Shown: positions 1 to 11,029, counted from the stretch's first letter. The stretch is 39,049 nt of DNA from Gnetum montanum (GCA_015680685.1 MNCI01005798.1:270416-309464), one strand, 5' to 3'. Notes: generated by a model from the sequence alone, not told the origin. Program-made: numbers and translations.

Positions 1-410
1 GAATCTTGCTCTATTTCTAGTTTTCTTGTGGAACTATCTCTTTCTCTGGGGAAAATTAGGAGTAGATTGCGGAGTTGTGCTCAAATGTTTTTGCAAAATT
101 TTATTTGTTACAAGTAGGTATTATAAGGACCGCGTAGACTAAGCAGTTGAACAAAATAGGAAATTTTCAACAACTCACAGTACTGGGCAAAGTTGGTTGA
201 ATCTCTTTAAAGTAAGTAATTTGTAGTTGACATGCAATGCAATTGTTACATTTTACACAACCACAGGCCGCAACAGCACACACACATACTCACATTAACT
301 ACTAAGTTTATTTGGAGGTATCTAGGCCTTGGTGTTACCAGAGACCAGCAGACACCTAAATCCTGTTCGAGGACACTCATTGGCAGTCGCGTCCCAAACG
401 GTCGCCAACA
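1..410 (-). mobile_element. Edge LTR, left copy (TGTTGGCGACC family), minus strand, partial
   Basis: Read on the minus strand, the unit starts at base 410 with TGTTGGCGACC and runs off the window at base 1. Bases 61-410 match the reverse complement of 38700-39049 with no net length change and about 27 differences by eye (about 92% identity). The TG start and an AATAAA-like stretch (AACAAATAAAATTTTG on the minus strand) suit an LTR. The flank at 411-415 (CTTAC) differs from the flank of the right copy (ATATG at 38695-38699), which argues for independent insertions. It interrupts the 5' LTR of element A, since sequence matching A's 3' LTR starts at 411. The rest of the element, if any, lies left of the window, so a copia or gypsy assignment cannot be made. 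Confidence 0.7.
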
Positions 411-740
411 CTTACTTACATCTTTCACATTTTTATCATTTTCTCTTGTGTTTTAGCACTCTACTCATATTTTTCACCATTTTTCCACTTGTTTGTACCC
501 TCATTTTGCACTAAAAACCTTAACTACGCTCACCCCCATAGGCACCATGGATGTTGCAAACACCATGCAAACCCCTCACATTTGTTCATTGTAACACCTT
601 GTAAGTCCTAGTCTGATCAACAAGACTATTCTGGGCACCCTACCTCCATTTCTAGTAGGCCCTCATGGAGATGTGGGGTTAAGGCTATATGATCACTGAC
701 CCCTTAATGATTCTAGCCATCAATGTTTTTGATCGTTATA
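411..740 (+). repeat. Element A 5' LTR, 3' part only
   Basis: This aligns with about 7666-8007. Shared landmarks include the stretches around 515-530 (AAAAACCTT), 555-590 (GATGTTGCAAACACCATGC) and 655-680 (TAGGCCCTCAT). It ends GATCGTTATA against ATCGTTACA in the 3' copy. The upstream LTR part, including the promoter, is missing because the left edge LTR interrupts it at 410/411. Confidence 0.8.
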
Positions 741-745
741 GTTTC

Positions 746-762
746 TAGTGTTAGAAGGAGGG
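746..762 (+). promoter_or_regulatory. Possible primer binding site of element A
   Basis: TAGTGTTAGAAGGAGGG lies 5 bases after the 5' LTR end. It resembles the complement of plant tRNA-Leu 3' ends (TGGTGTCAGAAGTGGG type), with a TGG to TAG change and one extra base. Position supports it; the match is weak. Confidence 0.25.
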
Positions 763-1930
763 TCATGCCATTTCCTTCATTGGTGTTGTATTTGCATGCT
801 CTCTACAACCTCGTCAGTGTAGATTGATCCCTATTGTCGATCTCCTTGAGACCTTGCATAGTAACCCAAGTCTTACTATTCTTCACTCTTTTTTCTAGGT
901 CTTCATTCTCTGAGTCTAGAGAGCATAGTTGGTGTGGAGTGTAGTCTTCATACTTAGCCATTTTTCTTGTAATTTCATACTTATTCAATTTTCTATAGTT
1001 TTCATACATAGCATTTTTTTTTTTGCATTTTCACACTTATTAGTCATTTCTTCTGCATTTTTCAAACTTAGCCATTTTTTGCTACCAGCAAATTTAGCCA
1101 TTTTTCTATGTTTTCAAGGTTAGCTATTTTTTTGTAAACAACAACTCTCACAACTTGATCTATAAACTTGAATCCAGATCAAACTTTTACATCGGTGTCT
1201 AACACACTTGACACCATCATCCACCTAAAGCATGCCTCGCTAAGCCATGAATAGTACAACTTTTTTTGTGCAAAAATCCAAATAGGATTACCCATGGATA
1301 GCCTTGACATAGAGGCAAAATAAGACTATGAATGAGTTAATCAAGATGGACAAGAGTATAACCCTACCTTGTTTGACATAATCCCACTCATGGAGTCCTA
1401 CCACCAACTATTGTTCCTACTCATCCATGCAAATGAGCATGATGTAGGGACAAACTTCAAGGAAGCCTCACAAGAGGGGAAGATGAGTTTGAGGTGTACT
1501 TTGAATGTGAGAGCCTCCTCTACATCATCTTCCAACAACCACTCCCTAGTATTTCCCCTCCTTAGTTAGGTTCACTCATCCTCTTCAAGATGGTGACAAT
1601 GCTAGCTCAGCCTTGCTTACAAGAAAGCATTGCATTCGCCAAACCCTACATTCATGATGGGGCCACCTCCCAATCCAAAATGATTCAAGCATCCTACATT
1701 TCGCCTATCTCCTCAGTGCCCTTAATGTCAATCCAACCCATGCATGTGTGGCCTACCTTAGTTACCACACCCATCCCTTAGCCAATGCATCAATTTCATT
1801 CATCCACTATGATGTTAAATTGGCATACTTCGCAACCAAAAATCTAGCACTTTGCGATGAAAACCACATAAGCCCAGCCCAATCGACTAGCACATCCCGA
1901 AGTTTGGATTAGGCATTCTAGCTTATCAAA
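763..1930 (+). other. Element A leader and unrecognised N-terminal region
   Basis: This is the stretch between the primer site and the first recognisable gag sequence. It contains a T-rich degenerate tandem repeat (945-1135). After that comes a stop-rich stretch whose translations contain Pro/Ser/Thr-rich runs but no motif I can name. It could be a decayed gag N-terminus. No start codon could be chosen. Confidence 0.4.
945..1135 (+). repeat. Degenerate tandem repeat, TTCATACTTAGCCATTTTT units
   Basis: About seven imperfect units of 22-30 bases with core ACTTAGCCATTTTTC lie in the leader of element A (for example around 950, 1000, 1065, 1090 and 1115). The stretch contains a T11-12 run. ORFs read across it are simple-sequence artefacts. 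Confidence 0.6.
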
Positions 1931-4550
1931 AGCTTGATAGAGGAGATCAATTATTTTAAAGTTACCTCCTCTAAAATCATGAAGGTGGTGGATTTTTACT
2001 AGGATGATCCCATAAGTCTTGTAGTCCCACCACTAACTCTCCCAGCTAGGGGCTTGCCACCTCAACTCACTAAGTATAGTGGTGAGGATGATCATGACTA
2101 CATGCAATCATGTGTGTCTTTCACATGTCACTCACTAGAAAAGCTCTCAACTAGTACCATGTGCTACCTAGGGCCTTAATCTCCTCCCTAGAGGACCTCC
2201 TCAGCTAGTTTGTAACATAATTTAGGTACAACCTAAAACCTAAAGCAACCCTCAACCAACTCATGTAGGTTAAGAAGGGGTCCCTACAGCCCATGCCCAA
2301 ATTTATCCAATGCTAGAGCTCCTCGTTACAAGAAATTCAAGAGCCCATAGCAAAGACTCACCTTTTGGCCATCTTCAAGGGGGTAGTTAATGACTTCATC
2401 AAGTCTAAACTGTACTACCTAGTCCTGATGTCTCTCAGCCAAGCATCTGTCCAAATGAATGGCATAGAAAAGACAATGTAAGCTAACAATGACCTAGCCT
2501 ATGTGGCCTACAAAAAACAACATGCTAGTAAGAAAAACGTAATAGTGGAAACGGTAACCACAAATGCAAAAGCAACCAAATGGGGCTAGATGACTAAGCA
2601 AACCAAGGCCCAAGCATAAAAAGCCACCAACTCTGGGACCAACCTGCCTACATTTGTAAGGGCCATAGTGCAAGCCACTTCAAGGTTCTACTTTGAGCAT
2701 AAGGATCGCTCTAGGTAGACCCCACTATAGATGAGACCCTTAGAGTTGCTGGATCAACTCTTGAAAGTTAGGTGAATCCAACATAAATAACTGTTGGACA
2801 TTTCCTACCAACAACATGATAGGTATTGCAAACTACTAAGGAACCTCACCTCAATAGTATCAAACAAGCCCCTAGTCCTTGAACACTTTAGACTAGACCA
2901 ATACTATCATTACCACCACCTATCTAGTCATAGTACAAACAATTGTTAGGCTTTACAAGATGACTTGCAAAGAATGATAGAAAGGGACAAACTTATGCTC
3001 GATGTAGTGAGCCAATCCAATGTAAATGATGTATTCTACATCATAAAATACATTATCATAGGTGGATATTCTAAACATGTGTAACAACCTTTTGTGATTC
3101 GAGTGCCTCCTAGCAAGGTAAGGATTCCCTCAACCTCCACATTCAAGAGGTCTCCCTTCATGGTCAAAGTGCCACTGCAGGCACCCACAACACCCTTCAT
3201 GGTTAAGGTCTTGTAGCAATTATCTGCTAGGATTTTAAACTGGAAAAATTCATTTGCTAAGATGTTAAACTAACAAAACCTATCTGCTAAGATGTTAAAC
3301 TAGCAAGATACACTAGCAACCACTAAGCAACCATTCGTCATTCAGGAGCCACAATGAGCTAGCCCTGCAACAACAACTACAAAATTGCTATTTTTCATTA
3401 TGATGTCATAATGCATAGGTCCCTCTCCTACCCAAATCCCAATAGTGGGTTATGTGTTGGTCTCTTCTTCTTCAAGGGTTGATCCCACTAGTAACCTAGG
3501 TAGGCCTACCAAATGGCAATGCAACAGGCCAAATGAGCACATCACAACCTCAATGGTTGAAGTCAAGGCCATAACAGAAAGTCACAACTGAACATTGGGA
3601 CCTCCACCCCCAAACAGGCCAAAAAAACCCAAGCCCAAGTCCCCTATGCAAGATATTCATCTCTCAAGCCACATGGAGGAGGTCAAGGCCAACACAATGA
3701 TTGATGACAAGAACTTTGTAGTTGCACTAACCTAGGTGCAAAAAATGCTTAAGCAAATGAACACAACTTTGAGCTTGTATGACTTAGTCATGAATTCATC
3801 TGCCCACCACCAAGCATTGGCCAAGATGTTGGCCTCCATTCTTGTCATGAAGGCCATCCCTATAGATGAGAACACCATTTGTGTAATGATCTTGCCTCTT
3901 ACACCATAGGAATTGGGTTCAACATTCCTAGCCTTTCATGATAACATAGTCAAGGTCAACCTCGAACAAGGGGAGGTCACTATAGCTTCATTATCCATTA
4001 GCATACATGTTGGGAACTACGCCATCTATAGGGTGCATGTCAATGATGGTGTAGCAACAAACATAGTTCTATATTCTATCTCAACAAACTAGGCTTGGTA
4101 GATGAGATTAGGCCAACCAAAATTACGTGTCTAAAATCCTTCAATGGATCATGTGTCACTATCATGTGCATGATCAACATAGCCTTTGTGATAGGGGAGC
4201 ACTTCCCCACCTCTATAGATTTCACCATCATAGAAGAGATGCCAAGCTTCAACCTTATTCTAGGAAAGCCTTGGCCAACTCAACTATGGGCCATCTTGTC
4301 TCCAATCCATTAAGAAATCTACCTTTCTTACAAAGGTGGTCAAGTTATCATATATAGTAATAACATCTCCCCTCTAGCCATCCATCACGTTGACATGGGA
4401 AAAGTGTCAAAGATGGAGTTTCTTGGTGGTATACATGTAGCAACCAACGCAATGCTTAAGGCTAACACACCTAAACAAGTAGTTGAAGCCAATAGCCTCC
4501 TAGAGGACACTAGGCCTTATGTGCCCCCTAGTCCATGCCTAGTTATGAAG
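1930..4550 (+). pseudogene. Element A gag-protease, decayed
   Basis: Translation across stops gives a gypsy-type gag around 2010-2560. Landmarks are PPQLTKYSGEDDHDYMQS, then RYNLKPKATLNQLM with LKKGS-like sequence, then EIQEPIAKTHLLAIFKG, the usual order of plant Ty3/gypsy capsid domains. After a linker, 3640-4440 reads like the pre-protease and protease region (ALAKMLASILVMKAIPIDENT, then HVGNYAIYRVHVNDGVATNIVLYSIST, then MPSFNLILGKPWPTQLWAI). The expected aspartic protease D-T/S-G is not visible at the matching place (LYSIST), so the active site is lost. Many in-frame stops, mostly TAG, are present. No polymerase follows: the frame gives way near 4550 to AT-rich noncoding DNA. Confidence 0.65.
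3215..3312 (+). repeat. Three tandem units of the TTAAACTAGCA repeat inside gag-pro
   Basis: Three units with core CTGCTAAGATGTTAAACTAG lie 30-40 bases apart within the gag-protease linker of element A. The same core recurs about 17 times at 4785-5412 and once near 1801, so this short motif has spread within the element. Confidence 0.6.
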
Positions 4551-4784
4551 TAATTGCATAACCAAGATACCCCCTTGGCCAAAAATGTGCTAGGCACTTG
4601 CCCACCCCTTGCCTTCATGTGCCATGCATTTTTTATTTTTTCTTGCATTGCCTTTGTCTATGTGTTTACATTTCACCTTCTTGCTTAGATTATGCATAGT
4701 TTCACTTTGTTACCTTATTTATGCATTTTTTCTTTATTTAGATATTTATTTACATAGATTATGCATTGCATTTGAAAAATAGGC
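4551..4784 (+). other. AT-rich noncoding stretch after element A gag-pro
   Basis: T-rich sequence with repeated TTTATGCAT-like words. No coding motif was seen, and this is where RT would be expected in a complete element. Confidence 0.5.
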
Positions 4785-5412
4785 AAACACATAAAACTCA
4801 AAAAATCACAAAACTAGCAACACACATAGCTCGAAATGGCCATAAAACTAGTGGTCCACATGGCTTGAAAGTGCCTTAAATAAGCACATGACCTACCATG
4901 GCCTTAAACTAGCATTACATATCCCAAAATGGCCTTAAACTACTATTGTGGCCTAAAACAACCTAAAACTATTACTTTTTGCATTACTTTCCTTTCATTT
5001 ATGCATTAACATTATTTATGATAGGTGTCGCTTGATGTTGTTTTCCTAGTTAATCTTTGTAGGAACATGGCATGACTATGCATGTAGCACTATACCACAT
5101 TGACATAGTAAGGTAAGCACTCATCCACCATGATGTTAAACTACCATAGTAGTCTGCTATGACTATAAATTAGCACAAATCATCCTTGGGCCATAATGCT
5201 AAAATTAGCATCCATAGCATTTGTTTTCCATGACATTAAATTGGCACAACTTGTCCTTGGGTCATGACATTAAATTGACATAGTATCATGTTTGCTATGA
5301 TACTAAACTGGCATACAACAGTCTGCTAGGACTATAAACTAGTGCACCATAGTCTACTAGGACCTTAAACTAGGTTCACGGTCTACTAGGAATTTAAACT
5401 AGTATTTTTCTA
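4785..5412 (+). repeat. Dispersed short repeat array, core ATGACNTTAAACTAGCA
   Basis: About 17 degenerate copies of a core like GGCCTTAAACTAGCA or GACTATAAACTAGCA are spaced 25-45 bases apart. The best-preserved copies are at 5320-5412 (CTGCTAGGACTATAAACTAG and relatives). It lies between gag-pro and the 3' LTR of element A. No coding frame spans it. Expansion from a single motif in the element is the simplest explanation. Confidence 0.65.
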
Positions 5413-5691
5413 ATCTCTTTAGTGCACTTGCAATCATTTTGGCCTTTGGAGCACTCGCTGCATCATCGGGCTTGGCACTTTCACTAGCTTCCTGAGCACT
5501 TGCAACTAGTTCAGCCTTTCAAGAATTTGTAGCATTCCCTCTTCACATGAACTGTAGAACCTATGGTGGATGTAACACAACTTGTCCTGTGGGGAGCCTA
5601 TGTTGGCTGGTCAAAGCCCAAGTAGATTTAATGCAACTCATCCTTAGGAGGAAACACATATCCTACAGATGTGATGTTGTTGCATCAAAGT

Positions 5692-5741
5692 AAAGCCCAT
5701 CTACTTGATGGCCAACAAAGCCCATCTACTCAATGGCCAAT
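5692..5741 (+). repeat. 25-base direct repeat, two copies
   Basis: AAAGCCCATCTACTTGATGG begins the first unit (5692-5716). The second unit (5717-5741) repeats it with three changes. No function is evident. Confidence 0.75.
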
Positions 5742-5794
5742 GCCTTGTAGCTACATTTAGTAATGTGTAGAACCTAATGGAGGTTTTCCACACA

Positions 5795-5856
5795 ACAAAG
5801 CAAAAAAAGCAAAGAAAAAAGTGAAAAAAGAAAAAGAATGGGGAAAAGCACATCCC
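5795..5856 (+). promoter_or_regulatory. Purine-rich tract, possible PPT region of element A
   Basis: A long A/G run (AAAAAAAGCAAAGAAAAAA and continuing, then GAATGGGGAAAAG) lies upstream of the 3' LTR U3. It may hold the plus-strand primer, but no TG LTR start with a matching 5' copy could be fixed because the 5' LTR start is outside the window. The LTR might instead begin near 5571 (TGTAACAC). Confidence 0.3.
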
Positions 5857-6289
5857 TATGAAAATTAGCAACGTTAGAATTTCACAACTGGCCTAGTCTT
5901 AAATCCACTCTGACTCTCTCATGAGCACTTTGACAAGAGGTCAACATTTTAGGAGAAAGCCACTCTATGTCACAGTTGTTGTCAACTATGCTAACTTTGC
6001 ATCTTGCATCATGAAAACTTCTTTTCATTGCATCTCCATTATTTTCATTTCATCTTCTCATTTACATTTCATCTCCCTAGCACATTGCCTACACCTTTTT
6101 CCCTAGCATACCCTTATCATAGCACTCTTGAGCATGGTGGAATGACACCCAATTAGGTATTGATGAGCAATGTTAGTGCCACATTTACTATGGTGTTTTG
6201 TGTTCTTTATCAATGTCTCTCAAACCACTCCTCCAAACATCAATAATGTCTCTTGAACCACTCCTCCAAATGTCAAAATGATGAAACTT

Positions 6290-7235
6290 TTCCAAATTTT
6301 TCTAAGTGTTGGGACTACGCTCTAGAGTGTAGTTAGCATAGTCAACACACAACTACTAGTTTTGCAAGATTTTTTCTAAGTGTCAGAATGGTGACACAAG
6401 CTGCAAATTTTTCTAAGTATTGAGACTACACTCTCCACTGCCAAGATCATGCTCTAGAGTGTAGTTAGCACAAAACATCAATTTTTGCAAATTTTTTCTT
6501 ATTGTTGGGACTACGCTCTAGAGCATAGTTAAAAAGTAGATAATTTGGAAGTCTAGTTTCTGCCAAATTTTTTCTAAGTACCTAAACTACACTCTCAAAT
6601 ACTAGGACTACACATTGGAGCATAGTAAGCATAGTTAGCTTGCAAACACATTTTTTCTATAGAATGTTTCTACTATCAAGACTCGCTCTCATTATTGGGA
6701 CTACGCTCTAGAGTGTAGTTAGTGTAGTCTATCCAGAAGCCAAATTTTGTAGATTTTTCTCTAAGTGTTAAGCCTATGCTTGCTATGCTCATGAGCATAG
6801 TTAGCCTCCTCTTGAGAATAGTCAACACTTAGCCACATTTTATCAATTTTTCTAGTTTTTAACTAGATTTTGCCAAAGTCTGGGACTATGCTCCAGAGCG
6901 TAGTTAGCATAGATAGCAGGAATAGCATCCAAAGGCCCTCACACCTCAACATCAGAATTCACATTAGCTTTAGCACCTTTCCAGCAATAACATTGGTCAT
7001 TTTCACATCCCCCTTTCTCCAAAAATTGTAACTATGCTCTCGACCATGGTCACAGAGCGTAGTCTTTAAAAGTTTCATTTTTAGCTTGTTTTGCATTTCT
7101 CAAGTACATTTGCAGTCTTCTCTATGTAGAAGGCAACATAGTCATAGTCTCTCAACTTCACAAACTCCATAAGAGAAATGACACCACTCAACACCATTTG
7201 CTACATCATAGAGCATAGTTGGGATGAGCGTAGTC
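6290..7235 (+). repeat. U3 palindrome array, core ACTACGCTCTAGAGCGTAGT
   Basis: At least seven units of a near-perfect 20-base palindrome recur at roughly 70-110 base spacing. Clear copies are at 6314-6333, 6510-6529, 6700-6719 and 6885-6904. Weaker or split copies lie near 6445, 6610, 6790, 7031-7063 and 7209-7235. Several units share the lead-in TTTTTTCTAAGTGTTGGG. The array ends just before the TATA box. A role as repeated regulator-binding sites in U3 is inferred from position only. Confidence 0.75.
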
Positions 7236-7291
7236 CCAACTACCCCTCTGCCATGTGGTGCCTAATTTGTAATTTGGGCTAACCCTAGCCT

Positions 7292-7299
7292 TATAAATA
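7292..7299 (+). promoter_or_regulatory. TATA box of element A 3' LTR
   Basis: TATAAATA lies 60 bases after the last palindrome half-site of the U3 array and about 715 bases before the LTR end. Position suits an LTR promoter. Confidence 0.6.
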
Positions 7300-8007
7300 A
7301 TCAAACTTTCTACATTCTAGGGGTTGTCATTTGAAGCATTTAGTTGGCAACTCTTGCATTCCATGGCATTTTGGCATTTGACACTCGAGTGCACTTGGCA
7401 TTTTGGCAAACTTTGAAACAACACTTGGCACCATTGCACACCACCACAACATTATTGCACCCCATAGACCACTGTAGCTTGTAGGACACCACGATAGCCA
7501 ACTTGATAGGCTTAGACTTCAAGGTAGACATCAATTTTTGCAGCCCAAACACCTTGAGACTATGACTACCCTGGCTTCTAGGCCTATTTGTACAACGCGT
7601 ACCTCCTTACCTTCTCTTTCTTTGTAGTTAATTATGCTCCCCCTATTTGGGGTGGTGCCACTTTCTCTCTCAGTTGCATCTTGCACATTTCTAGAATTTT
7701 CTATTATGTTTTAGCATTCGACTTGCATTTTTTTGTCATTTTTTCACATATTCACATGTTTGCACCCTTGTTTTGCACCAAAAACCTTGACTATGCTCAC
7801 TATTGTAGGCACCTTAGATGTTGCAAACACCATGCAAACCCCTCACATTTGTTTGTTGTAACACCTTGTAAGTCCCAGTTCCATCAACAAGACCATTCTA
7901 GGCATCCTACCTCTATTTCTAATAGGCCCTCATATGGATGTGGGGTCAAGGCTATACAATCATGGACCCCTCGATGATTCTAGCCACTGACATTTTCAAT
8001 CGTTACA

Positions 8008-8523
8008 AGGGTCTTGTCATTTTTTATCAATGGGATTTATCATAGAAAATGTAGTATAATTTGGTTGTAAGCTTCAAAGATGATGTTTAGTAGATTGTTA
8101 ATAACACTCATGTATATTGTTTTGTTCAAAAAGTATAAAAGAGATTATAATATATATGATATAAGTGATAGACCATGTTGTCACAATGAGAGGTAGAGAA
8201 AATATTTCTAATTTTATATTTTATAATTTTTATGTATTTTATGTTTAAATGAAGTGAAAAAAACATAAATACACATGCATCAAAACCAATACTAGGAATA
8301 GACACAATTCTTGTGCCATAATCCCTATTAGGTCATGTGCAACACCATACATGGAACATAATAAAATGGTTCTTAGTTACAACCTCGATGGCCCCCCATC
8401 ATTTTGTACAATTATGGCCTTCTTGGACAAGAAAGAATCATCATAGCTTAATTAAATAAAAATTAAGTAAATATTTTTGTTTTTTTTAATGTTTAAGGTG
8501 TCAATGGTGAAACAAGGGAAAAC
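8008..8523. other. Host DNA between elements A and E, unassigned
   Basis: AT-rich sequence without an open frame or repeat match inside the window. Since E inserted here, it is continuous with 37731 onward in the pre-insertion state. It may therefore be R-U5 of the minus-strand LTR of element F, but no LTR end or primer site could be placed. Confidence 0.4.
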
Positions 8524-8528
8524 ATGAG
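8524..8528. other. Target-site duplication of element E, left copy
   Basis: ATGAG immediately precedes the E 5' LTR. The same five bases follow the 3' LTR at 37726-37730. Confidence 0.85.
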
Positions 8529-8554
8529 TGATGAGTCATAGTTTTGTCAGCTAT

Positions 8555-8634
8555 GTTGATAAGGCCTCATCAACTATGCCTTGTCGATGAGGCCTCATCG
8601 ATGCATCATATCATGTGTTGACAAGGCCCCATCA
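8555..8634 (+). repeat. U3 palindromes of element E, core GATGAGGCCTCATC
   Basis: GTTGATAAGGCCTCATCAAC (8555-8574) is nearly palindromic and TCGATGAGGCCTCATCGA (8584-8601) is a perfect 18-base palindrome. A third, decayed unit follows near 8612-8634 (GACAAGGCCCCATCAATG). The 3' LTR has about four units at 36843-36930. They sit 20-100 bases upstream of the TATA box. Confidence 0.85.
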
Positions 8635-8654
8635 ATGTAGTGTCTACTTTTTGG

Positions 8655-8664
8655 CTATAAATAC
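8655..8664 (+). promoter_or_regulatory. TATA box, element E 5' LTR
   Basis: CTATAAATAC follows the palindromes. The same sequence is at 36957-36966 in the 3' LTR. Confidence 0.8.
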
Positions 8665-9420
8665 ATGCCTACTAGTTGCATTTATGAATTGAAATTTTAT
8701 AAGTAGCAAAGCTCTTGTAGTTTGTTCATTTGAGAGTTAGAATTTTTCTGCCAAGTTGCAGTATATAGATATTTTTTTTAGCCTTATTGTACCTAAGCAC
8801 AACAGTGTGTGTAGCAATAAAGATGAGCTTTCTAATAAACCTTGCAACATTCTAGATAGATTAAATATTTTATTTATTCATTTAATATTTTCATTTATTT
8901 ATTAAATTTTTTTTAGTAATTAAGCTAATGAAGTAGTTAAATAAGATAAGCTAGATAAATTAACCACATAAGTATGACCACTGCAAGTGTAACACATATT
9001 TGCTTGGTAATCCTAGCAGTGTTATTGCTTGGTATGTCTAGTAGCATAGTTCTTGGTAACCCAGTAGTGGATACGTGGGTTTAGGATGTGTGCAGAGAGT
9101 GGGACTGAATGCTTATGTTAGGACTAGTCAGATACTAGTTAATTAGTTAAATTAAATTAGTTAATGCAATTACTTTATTTCTATTTAAACACCAAACCAT
9201 AAAATATAAAATGATAAAAACTATATGCCTTAATTACACTTAACCATACTAGTGTACATCACAAGTGTAATTCGGAAGAAAATGATTTACCTTAAGGCAG
9301 GATTCACCTCCTAGAAGACTAGTGCACTAGAAACTACAAAGTTCATAGAATTCAATCGGATTGTGCATGAACGCTTGTGATTTGTATGGTTGGGCATAGG
9401 GGTACCTCATTGCTCATCAT

Positions 9421-9439
9421 TGGTGTTGTTGCCAATGAC
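9421..9439 (+). promoter_or_regulatory. Primer binding site of element E (tRNA-Asp type, decayed)
   Basis: TGGTGTTGTTGCCAATGAC begins two bases after the LTR end, at the same place as the better-preserved sites of C and D. Most differences from the TGGCGCCGTTGCCGGGGAC form are C to T or G to A. Confidence 0.75.
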
Positions 9440-9589
9440 TTTGTTTGTTAAAATGTGCACTATCTAGGATTAGTGAATATTATGTATATCATGGACAAAC
9501 TCAAGATCAAAATCACTCTCAACAACATATAAACTACTAAGCACACTAATAATTTTATTTGTTTTGAAAATTGCCTTCTTCTTTCCACA

Positions 9590-10445
9590 GACGTAAAGAT
9601 GTCAAACTACTGGTTCCATAGGAGTGCAAAGTGGTACATACTCATCCAGATGAGTATGTACTGAACTTCACCTTCATCTCACATTAGGATGAATAACTGC
9701 AATGGTGTGATATGGAGGGCAATATTGTCTTGCCTCCTAATCAATCTGTACTTAGGATGATACTTCAAACTCTTAAGAAGTTGGGCATCTCAGATCTTTA
9801 CAAAGAATATGTTGTGGATGGTTATGACACTCGAGGCCATTGTCCCACTAAAACATAATGCAGGCAAGATCAACATTTGAAGAAGCTCCATGAGGCTATG
9901 AAGGGGGAACATTACACTAATCCCTCGTTTCTACTAGATCCATATGGGTACTATGTTTAGCAGCCTATCTCTCTAAGAAGTTTTGTAAGTAATAACTCAT
10001 CTTAGCATCTCTATTACCCTCTAGGGTACCACTGAACACATTCACCATCTACTTGAGGAACAAACCCATATCCATACCATCCTTTACATCCATTTTCACA
10101 CAGACCTCCACCTTTAACCTAGTTACCTTCTACTCTATCCATGCAGGGTGAGATTCCTCCACAGTTGCAAGAACGAAACACTACAAGGGCTATACATTCA
10201 CAACTGGCTTTCCACCTAAGTGGTTCAGATAATCAATCTAGAAAAAGACCCTTCTTCCAACCTAGCAGTCCTCTCTAGCCCTTACAACCTAGTACAACTA
10301 ATAATCTTGCATCTCTAATACTCTCATTCTAAGCATCAAACACCTTCGAGTGCTCTTCAAACTAACTGTCACATCGGATTCACATTGTGATGCTAATTCA
10401 TGTTTTTTTATTAGATCAAGGTTGGTAATCATTCCAAAAAAAGAT
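9590..10445 (+). pseudogene. Element E gag remnant, core deleted
   Basis: The N-terminal part matches C and D: HPDEYVLNFTFI, then MEGNIVLPPNQSV, then GISDLYKEYVVDGYDTRG. After about 9910 the sequence jumps to the proline-rich linker that precedes protease (GYYV, then MQGEIPPQLQE near 10141, then RKRPFFQP near 10240). Comparison with C (about 20620 to 22364) shows about 1.7 kb missing, including the capsid-like core and the zinc knuckle. Several in-frame stops are present. The product could not have served as a normal Gag, so E depended on other elements or was already defective. Confidence 0.7.
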
Positions 10446-10459
10446 TTGACCTAGGAAGT

Positions 10460-10860
10460 CCACTTATTTACTTGCATATCACTAGATCTGAGCCATGTAA
10501 GGCTCTTCTTGACTTTGGTTCTAGAGTTAATCTCATCTCCCATGACATGTACAAGGCCTGGAACCTACCACCTCTCAAGAAGAGCAACATCCATCTAGAA
10601 TTGGTAGATCAGTCAATCACTATTCCTCTAGGATTAGTAGAGGACATTATAACCATAGTTTGTTGGTGGTCCTATCTTGTTTATTTTCTAGTGATCAATG
10701 TTGAAAACTGAAAAATTGACTTCCCCATCATTATGAAAAGAGCTTGGTTAAGCATGGTTGATGCACATATGGGCATAAGGGATCTCTCTATGGAAATATA
10801 CAGAAAATGAATTGGGCAAGATAGAGAAGAAGCATATTCCATGCATTGTGTATAGTGATA
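10460..10860 (+). pseudogene. Element E aspartic protease domain
   Basis: Reads CKALLDFGSRVNLISHDMYKAWNLPPLKKSNIHLELVDQS. D-F-G-S occupies the catalytic D-x-G position; Athila-type elements typically show D-L-G-A/S there. Next come SITIPLGLVEDIITIV and a weak MKRAWLSMVDA (usually IMGRAWL). Stops begin after 10711. The matching domain of C is at 22780-23370 and of D at 30340-30860. Confidence 0.75.
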
Positions 10861-11029
10861 ATAGGTGCAATCATGTGCAAACGATTTGGTCCATCAAAAT
10901 TACATACATTAAAACATGCAATCAGTGTGCATAAAAAATCAATATTCAATGGTATCTATATGTAATAGCCATAAAACAAGAGGGCACCCAATGGCTCATA
11001 GCTAACTCAAATAGCAACACATTATGTAT

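Larger units (their letters stand above)
411..8007 (+). mobile_element. Element A: gag-protease LTR retrotransposon lacking polymerase
   Basis: Direct repeats at 411-740 and about 7666-8007 are the 3' parts of its two LTRs. Both end in a CGTTAYA motif. The interior shows gypsy-type gag (about 2010-2560) and protease-linker sequence (about 3640-4440), then roughly 1 kb of repeats and AT-rich DNA, then the 3' LTR. No RT FxDD box, RNase H or integrase motif is visible in any frame, so it resembles gag-only non-autonomous elements (TR-GAG type). It is heavily decayed. Its LTR ends and gag differ from those of E, C and D, so it is another lineage. Target duplication cannot be checked because the left end is lost. 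Confidence 0.75.
5857..8007 (+). repeat. Element A 3' LTR (start uncertain)
   Basis: The right end at 8007 (ATCGTTACA) is set by comparison with the 5' copy ending at 740. The left end is uncertain (between about 5570 and 6290). The U3 part holds the palindrome array (6290-7235), followed by a TATA box at 7292-7299. R and U5 then run about 715 bases. The 129-codon plus-strand ORF at 7588-7977 lies inside R-U5, and its shadow in the 5' LTR is broken, so it is not a gene. Confidence 0.6.
8529..9419 (+). repeat. Element E 5' LTR
   Basis: An 891-base LTR starting TGATGAGTCATAG and ending TGCTCATCA, matched by 36817-37725. It has GAGGCCTC palindromes in U3, a TATA box (8655-8664), an AATAAA at 8816-8821 and a conserved U5 end (GGTTGGGCATAGGGGTACC). 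Confidence 0.92.

Noticed and set aside
6290-7235. CRISPR-like array
   Set aside because: Units are palindromes with irregular spacing and similar, not unique, spacers; position is U3 of an LTR in plant DNA and no cas gene is near.
7588-7977. 129-codon plus-strand ORF, the longest in the left part
   Set aside because: It lies in R-U5 of element A's 3' LTR; the homologous 5' LTR segment does not keep the frame open.
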